Below, one piece after another: positions 7,075-11,501 of a DNA stretch of 11,501 nt; position 1 is the stretch's first letter, and each line of letters starts with the position of its first letter. The stretch comes from Victivallales bacterium. Lineage in GTDB: Bacteria > Verrucomicrobiota > Lentisphaeria > Oligosphaerales > Oligosphaeraceae. Made by a program: the position numbers and the translations under genes. The stretch covers positions 1 through 11,501 of the forward strand of contig JAFZZD010000097.1 in assembly GCA_017615955.1 (NCBI GenBank), in the 5' to 3' direction. The notes below the pieces were generated by a model that made no database searches, was not told where the DNA came from, and saw only the letters and a list, made by a program, of their open reading frames with translations.

Positions 7075-9036
7075 ATGAATTACGATGATGACACATCTTT
7101 GAGCAGTGCGCCCCAAAATGACGGGGAGGCTCCAATCAAGAGACGCAGGGGCAGGCCGCCGAAGGCAAGTGCCGCCTCGTCTCAGGAAGCGGGCGCGGTG
7201 GTTCCACCACCTGCACCTGAACCAGCGGCGCCGCCAGCGGACAATTTTGAGCAACTGCCCCAAAGAAATGAATATGTGCCTCGCTTTTTAAGGCGTGACT
7301 TGCAACCACGCACCATGACCGAGGCACCCGAGGGCTATGAAAACAAGTCCTATCCCAGGCCGAATGTGCAGCCAGGTTTCCAATCCTCCGTTCAGCCACG
7401 CGAGGCAACTGGTCAGGATGGCATGGGCTACCGCAGCGCAGGCTCGGCATATCGCCAGCAGAACAACATGCGCAATCCGATGTACCGCAACCAAGGTGGC
7501 AACACTGGTCTGCGCCGTCCCGCCAATGGCAACATGATGCGCAGTTCCAATATGCGTCAGGCAGGCGATGAGGGCGAGCTTCAGGAAAACGGCGGGCGCA
7601 ACAAGATGGCAATGCAGCGCAACCAGAGGAACCGCCGACGCACTAGCAGAGGGCCTATCGACTACACGAACAGAAATCCACGCATTGACGACATCAGGGA
7701 GATGGAGCGCTTCAGCGAAAGCGAGAGGCAGCGCATGGAGGAATCTGGCATTACCGAACCCAGGCGCATCAAGTTCGAGGATATGCAGAGCCTGGGCAAG
7801 GAGGATATGCTTGCACTTGGGCAGAAACTCAACATGGAGAATGTGGAGACCGCCACTCGCCTGGAAATACTGCTTCATGCGGCTCGTCATTATGGCGCGG
7901 ATCCCAGCATTTACATTGAAGTGCGCGGCGTTTTGCAGATACTGGGTGATGGCTTTGGCTTCCTGCGCGGAGTTCGCAAGAGCTATACCATCGACTGCGA
8001 GGACATATTCGTAAGCCCGGCCATGATCAAGAAATATTTGCTGAAGACAGGCGATACCATCGTAGGCAGAATGAGACAGCCCACAATTGTGGAGCAGTGT
8101 TTCTCGCTGATGAGCATTGAGACCATCAATGGCGATGACCCTGAACGCAAGAAGCATATCACACCCTTTGAGCAGTTGACGCCGTATTTCCCCACGAAAC
8201 GCCTCATTTTGGAGCATGACCCCGAGGAAATGTCCACTCGTGTAATCGACATGGTTACGCCCATTGGGCGTGGGCAGCGCGGTCTGATTGTGGCTGGTCC
8301 GCGTACAGGCAAGACCGTGATCATGCAGAAGATCGCCAACAGCATCATCGCCAACGACCCCGATGTGGAGGTCATAATCATGCTGATTGACGAGCGTCCC
8401 GAGGAAGTGACGGACATGAAGCGCGAGGTCAAGGCAGAAGTGGTGAGTTCCACCTTTGACGAAACTCCAGAAAAGCATGTCCAGGTGGCTGAAATGGTGA
8501 TAGAGAAGGCGAAGCGCCTGGTTGAGCATGGAAAGCATGTTCTGATCATGCTGGATTCCATAACCAGGCTTGCCAGGGCGTACAATACCTTGCAGCCCCA
8601 GAGCGGGCGCATCCTGTCTGGCGGTGTGGATTCAAATGCTCTTCACAAGCCGAAGCGCTTCTTCGGCGCGGCCCGCAACATCGAAAACGGCGGCAGCCTC
8701 ACCATCATTGCCACAGCACTGGTGGATACTGGCAGCAAGATGGACGAGGTCATATTCGAGGAATTCAAGGGCACTGGCAACATGGAACTGCGTCTGGACC
8801 ATCATCTGGTGGACAAGAGACTGTATCCCGCCATCGATGTGGAAGCCAGCGGCACCAGACGAGAGGAACTTCTGGTGCACGAGGACGAGCTGAAGAGGCT
8901 CTGGGCATTGCGTCGCGCATTCTGCGCACTTACAAGCACGGAGGCCATGGACGAGCTGCTCAAGCGCCTTAAGAAATTCAAGTCCAACATTGAATTCCTG
9001 CTGTCGCTCAAGATGCCTAATGAAGATGAGGAGTAA
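7075..9036 (+). CDS. rho: Transcription termination factor Rho with long AT-hook/disordered N-terminal extension
   Basis: A hexameric RNA-dependent ATPase/translocase that releases transcripts from RNA polymerase. At 653 residues it is about 230 longer than the 419-residue E. coli protein, and all the excess is N-terminal. Residues 22-30 read KRRRGRPPK, an AT-hook-like motif. A Pro/Ala stretch follows, then a low-complexity Asn/Arg/Gln/Gly/Met-rich segment (~110-205). The canonical part begins near 233 with the Rho N-terminal helical domain. Next come the cold-shock-like RNA-binding domain with the RNP1-type GFGFLR (293-298), Walker A GPRTGKT (408-414), Walker B VLIMLD (489-494), Q-loop LSGGVD (514-519) and R-loop KGTGN (565-569). 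All catalytic elements are intact, so it should be functional. Starts: ATG 7075 chosen, GTG 7069 possible. Rho genes are often self-regulated through their leader; the hairpins upstream may take part, but that is inference. The next gene starts 11 bp after the stop. Confidence 0.97.
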   Translation: MNYDDDTSLSSAPQNDGEAPIKRRRGRPPKASAASSQEAGAVVPPPAPEPAAPPADNFEQLPQRNEYVPRFLRRDLQPRTMTEAPEGYENKSYPRPNVQPGFQSSVQPREATGQDGMGYRSAGSAYRQQNNMRNPMYRNQGGNTGLRRPANGNMMRSSNMRQAGDEGELQENGGRNKMAMQRNQRNRRRTSRGPIDYTNRNPRIDDIREMERFSESERQRMEESGITEPRRIKFEDMQSLGKEDMLALGQKLNMENVETATRLEILLHAARHYGADPSIYIEVRGVLQILGDGFGFLRGVRKSYTIDCEDIFVSPAMIKKYLLKTGDTIVGRMRQPTIVEQCFSLMSIETINGDDPERKKHITPFEQLTPYFPTKRLILEHDPEEMSTRVIDMVTPIGRGQRGLIVAGPRTGKTVIMQKIANSIIANDPDVEVIIMLIDERPEEVTDMKREVKAEVVSSTFDETPEKHVQVAEMVIEKAKRLVEHGKHVLIMLDSITRLARAYNTLQPQSGRILSGGVDSNALHKPKRFFGAARNIENGGSLTIIATALVDTGSKMDEVIFEEFKGTGNMELRLDHHLVDKRLYPAIDVEASGTRREELLVHEDELKRLWALRRAFCALTSTEAMDELLKRLKKFKSNIEFLLSLKMPNEDEE

Positions 9037-9047
9037 GGGCCAGGTCT

Positions 9048-9929
9048 GTGCAAACGGTATTTCGCATAGACGGCAAGCCTGAAGCACTGCTTGCGCTGGA
9101 CAGAAGAGGACTTCTGGCCGGCGCAGGTGAAAGTGTGGAGGAATACCTTGCCCGAATAAGGAAGCTACAAGGCAATATCAATGCAATGGAAGATGCCTTG
9201 TCCAAGGACGGGCATTATGAAATCGAGGGCATTGAGGTGGTCTCCAAAGACCGCATCAAGCCCTCTTTCTTTGACAGCGCCAATGCCCAATGCCTGGACT
9301 TGTTTGGCTTTGCGGCGGACTGGGTGCCCGCTTTCTTCATAAATCCCAGCTTCTCCTACTTGTTTGGCGGCTGTTCGTTTTCATTCTTGCCTGACTTCTT
9401 TGCCATGTTCATTATCAGGCGTTCTTTCAAGAACAGGCAGCGCTGGCTCATCTACGGGCGGGACGAACTCATGGCGCATGAGATGTGCCATGTGGCACGG
9501 GCGGCACTGCTGTCCAATGCATACGAGGAAACCTTTGCATACTGCACCTCCAAATCTTCGTTCAGAAAGTATATCGGAGGCATTTTCCTAAGCCAGTGGG
9601 ACAGTTTTATGCTGTTGGGTTCAACTCTTGTCCTGCTTCTTGCCCAGATATGCAATATCTTTTTAATGCAGCTGCCCGTATGGATTTTCTGGCTGTTGCC
9701 GCCAATCGTGCTTGCCTGGCTTATGCTGCGCTACTGGAGACTGCGCCGCCGCATGTCAAAGGCTCAGGCCACACTGGCGACAATATACGGCAGGAACGCA
9801 ACGAAGGTGCTTTTCCGATGCAGCGACGATGAAATAAATGAATTGGCCAATGGAACAATTCCCGATGCTTTGACTGCGCCAAATACGGCGCGGGCTATTA
9901 TACTGCAGCAATGGCAGGTGGTTAGGTAA
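9048..9929 (+). CDS. Uncharacterised membrane protein with HExxH metallopeptidase-like motif
   Basis: I do not recognise this 293-residue protein as a named family. The first ~70 residues are soluble and charged. A hydrophobic, Phe-rich part follows (about 85-125). Then comes HEMCH (144-148), the HExxH zinc-binding motif of many metallopeptidases, followed 12-13 residues later by E160 and E161 in YEETFAY, a plausible third zinc ligand. Two clear membrane segments (about 187-207 and 211-227) are followed by an Arg-rich stretch (RLRRR, 231-235), which suggests the tail is cytoplasmic. The last ~60 residues are soluble. The GTG start at 9048 has AAGGG 8 nt upstream; the next in-frame ATG (9186) would remove 46 residues. 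It starts 11 bp after rho and ends 26 bp before the next gene, so co-transcription is likely. Zinc peptidase activity is inferred from the motif alone. Confidence 0.75.
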   Translation: MQTVFRIDGKPEALLALDRRGLLAGAGESVEEYLARIRKLQGNINAMEDALSKDGHYEIEGIEVVSKDRIKPSFFDSANAQCLDLFGFAADWVPAFFINPSFSYLFGGCSFSFLPDFFAMFIIRRSFKNRQRWLIYGRDELMAHEMCHVARAALLSNAYEETFAYCTSKSSFRKYIGGIFLSQWDSFMLLGSTLVLLLAQICNIFLMQLPVWIFWLLPPIVLAWLMLRYWRLRRRMSKAQATLATIYGRNATKVLFRCSDDEINELANGTIPDALTAPNTARAIILQQWQVVR

Positions 9930-9955
9930 AGATAGAATTTTGGAGTATTGAAACT

Positions 9956-11455
9956 ATGCTGAAACTGAATCTGAACACGTACAGGGACAAGGTTCTGGGA
10001 TGCTGGATGGGCAAGAACATCGGCGGCACGCTGGGAGGTCCATTCGAGGGCAGGCGTGAAATGAACGACGCTACCTTCTATGTGCAGAAGATGGATGGCA
10101 AGCCGTTGCCCAACGATGATTTGGACTTGCAGCTTCTCTGGCTGCGCGCCGCCGAGGAAAAGGGCATACTCAACCTGAATGAAAGGGTGCTCGCCGAATA
10201 CTGGTCATACGAGAACATAGGCCCCTGGAATGAATATGGCGTGTCAAAATGCAATATTGCCCGCGGTTTCATGCCGCCCATGTCTGGCTCATGCAACAAT
10301 GATGTCTGGAAATGGAGCAATGGCGCCTGGATCCGCTCCGAGATATGGGCATGCTTCTTCCCTGGCATGCCGGATGTGGCCTGCAAATATGCCTACTATG
10401 ATTCCTGCATCGACCACTGCGGCGAGGGTATTTACGCGGAGATGTTTACCGCCTCCATGGAATCCGCCGCATTCCTGCTGGACGATGTGCGCAGCGTGAT
10501 TGAATTCGGCGTGGCACGCATTCCAGAGGACAGCCGCGTGGCGCAGGCAGTAAGGCTGGCCTGCGACTGCTATGACAAGCACGTGCCATTTGCCGAGGCG
10601 CGGGAGAAGATAGTCCAGGACAGCGCGGACTTGGGCTGGTTCCAGGCGCCAGGCAACCTGGGCTTCACCACATTGGGGCTTTTGTATGGCGAAGGCGACT
10701 TTGGAAAAGCGGTCTGCCTGGCGGCGAATTGCGGCGATGACACCGATTGCACCGCTGGCACCGCTGGCGCAGTGATGGGCATTATGCTTGGCATCAACGG
10801 CATCCCCGAAAAGTGGACCAAGCCCATCGGCGATTCAATCCAAACATGCTGCGTTCTTCCTAATCCAAATTCCCACCTTGGCGGTGACATACCCCATACC
10901 GTCACAGAACTGACCGAGCGTACAATCAGGCAGGCCAGGCTGTATTCCATGAGCACCATTTTCGAGACGGTCCAGTTCACGGATGGCCCCACTGAAATAC
11001 CCGAGGGATATGTGGAAAAGCAGAAGTCCAGTGATTTTGTCAGAAAAGAGATAATTTCCCGTCCTCAATACAGGATGGGCTATGACTTGCCGTACGGCGT
11101 GATTTTTGTTCGCTTTGACCAGTGCCCCGACATTGAGCCAGGCAAGCCAATCAGGATGTATTTCAGCATGAGCTATTCTTTCTTCATAGAGACAATGGTA
11201 AGCATAAAACTGGAATTGCCGGATGGATGGAAGGTGTCGCCAGCGGATGAATGCTGCATGGTTAACAAGGCGAGCCTCCGTGATCCCGCCACTGGAAGCC
11301 GCAAGGCGGAGTGCGCTTTCACCGTCATCCCAGGTGAATTCTCTGGAGCAATGTTCTACCTGAAGGCGACTATCACCCTCAGGGGACGTACCCTGCCTTA
11401 TACGATAAGCATACCGCTCCAGAGAAAGGGCAGCGCCGTCTTGGAATACAAGTAA
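9956..11455 (+). CDS. ADP-ribosylglycohydrolase-family protein with C-terminal beta domain
   Basis: The first ~330 of 499 residues match the ADP-ribosylglycohydrolase fold (PF03747-type), an all-helical enzyme with two metal ions that cleaves bonds to ribose-type sugars. It opens with DKVLGCWMGKNIGG (11-24), the usual entry helix. The metal-binding acidic clusters are NDDLD (53-57) and GDDTDC (260-265), the latter followed by the Gly/Ala-rich helix and GIPEKW typical of the family. No signal peptide is visible. The last ~165 residues are strand-rich and include LPDGWKVSP (~421-429), as in NEW3-type beta-sandwich domains of carbohydrate-active enzymes. ATG 9956 has TGGAG about 10 nt upstream and lies 26 bp after the HEMCH gene. 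Members in glycan-degrading bacteria are mostly uncharacterised, so this could act on ADP-ribose adducts or on a sugar or nucleoside substrate. Family call firm, substrate open. Confidence 0.88.
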   Translation: MLKLNLNTYRDKVLGCWMGKNIGGTLGGPFEGRREMNDATFYVQKMDGKPLPNDDLDLQLLWLRAAEEKGILNLNERVLAEYWSYENIGPWNEYGVSKCNIARGFMPPMSGSCNNDVWKWSNGAWIRSEIWACFFPGMPDVACKYAYYDSCIDHCGEGIYAEMFTASMESAAFLLDDVRSVIEFGVARIPEDSRVAQAVRLACDCYDKHVPFAEAREKIVQDSADLGWFQAPGNLGFTTLGLLYGEGDFGKAVCLAANCGDDTDCTAGTAGAVMGIMLGINGIPEKWTKPIGDSIQTCCVLPNPNSHLGGDIPHTVTELTERTIRQARLYSMSTIFETVQFTDGPTEIPEGYVEKQKSSDFVRKEIISRPQYRMGYDLPYGVIFVRFDQCPDIEPGKPIRMYFSMSYSFFIETMVSIKLELPDGWKVSPADECCMVNKASLRDPATGSRKAECAFTVIPGEFSGAMFYLKATITLRGRTLPYTISIPLQRKGSAVLEYK

Positions 11456-11482
11456 CAAAAACTGTTCAGAACCCTTCTTTAA

Positions 11483-11501
11483 CGCAGAGGCGCAGAGGCG
11501 C
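11483..11501. repeat. Start of an octamer tandem repeat at the right window edge
   Basis: CGCAGAGG occurs at 11483-11490 and 11491-11498, and a third copy begins at 11499 before the window ends. It lies 28 bp after the last stop codon, in non-coding DNA. Its full length cannot be seen. Confidence 0.5.

Noticed and set aside
7288..8538. Long open frame of 416 codons on the - strand
   Set aside because: It lies entirely inside rho, whose motifs are unmistakable on the + strand; it has no recognisable domains and is a shadow of GC-biased codon positions.
10835..11458. Open frame of 207 codons on the - strand
   Set aside because: It overlaps the C-terminal domain of the ADP-ribosylglycohydrolase-like gene, shows no family features and has no separate ribosome binding site or flanking context.

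Overview
The window is a gene-dense bacterial segment with every gene on the + strand. Two parts sit side by side: a carbohydrate-active block on the left (about 1-5989) and a housekeeping block on the right (coaE, rho and a short-spaced downstream gene), followed by an ADP-ribosylglycohydrolase-family gene. Large GH123-like (DUF4091) proteins with CBM-type modules, a GH130 enzyme, a coaE-rho pair and a Rho with a very long N-terminal extension suggest a glycan-degrading member of the PVC superphylum. Lentisphaerota (Victivallales-like) is my best guess. It is an inference from gene content, not from a phylogenetic marker.

Layout: (1) 1-1755, the 3' part of a DUF4091/GH123-like gene entering from the left edge, overlapping by ATGA (2) a GH130 gene at 1752-2756. 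(3) 2757-3025, an intergenic region filled by a 212-bp imperfect palindrome whose left arm holds three identical tandem copies of a 28-bp unit. (4) 3026-5989, a 987-aa exported protein with two carbohydrate-binding-like modules and a DUF4091/GH123-like catalytic domain, paralogous to the first gene. (5) 5990-6381, an intergenic region with a 167-bp element made of perfect 41-bp inverted arms around a concentric 28-nt palindrome, then a possible promoter and a coaE leader with four alternating complementary segments. (6) coaE, (7) rho with its own hairpin-bearing leader, (8) a membrane protein with an HEMCH motif 11 bp after rho, (9) an ADP-ribosylglycohydrolase-fold protein with a C-terminal beta domain 26 bp further on, then the start of a short octamer repeat at the right edge.

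How the genes may work together: the exported GH123-like proteins could trim complex glycans outside the cytoplasm, and the GH130 enzyme, which has no signal peptide, could process released mannoside-type products in the cytoplasm. The coaE-rho pair is core metabolism and transcription termination. The HEMCH membrane protein and the ADP-ribosylglycohydrolase-like protein are close enough to rho to be co-transcribed, but nothing in the sequence proves a shared function. I see no complete novel multi-gene defence or mobile system. The most distinctive signals are the two intergenic palindromic elements, the AT-hook plus disordered N-terminus of Rho, and the uncharacterised HEMCH membrane protein.
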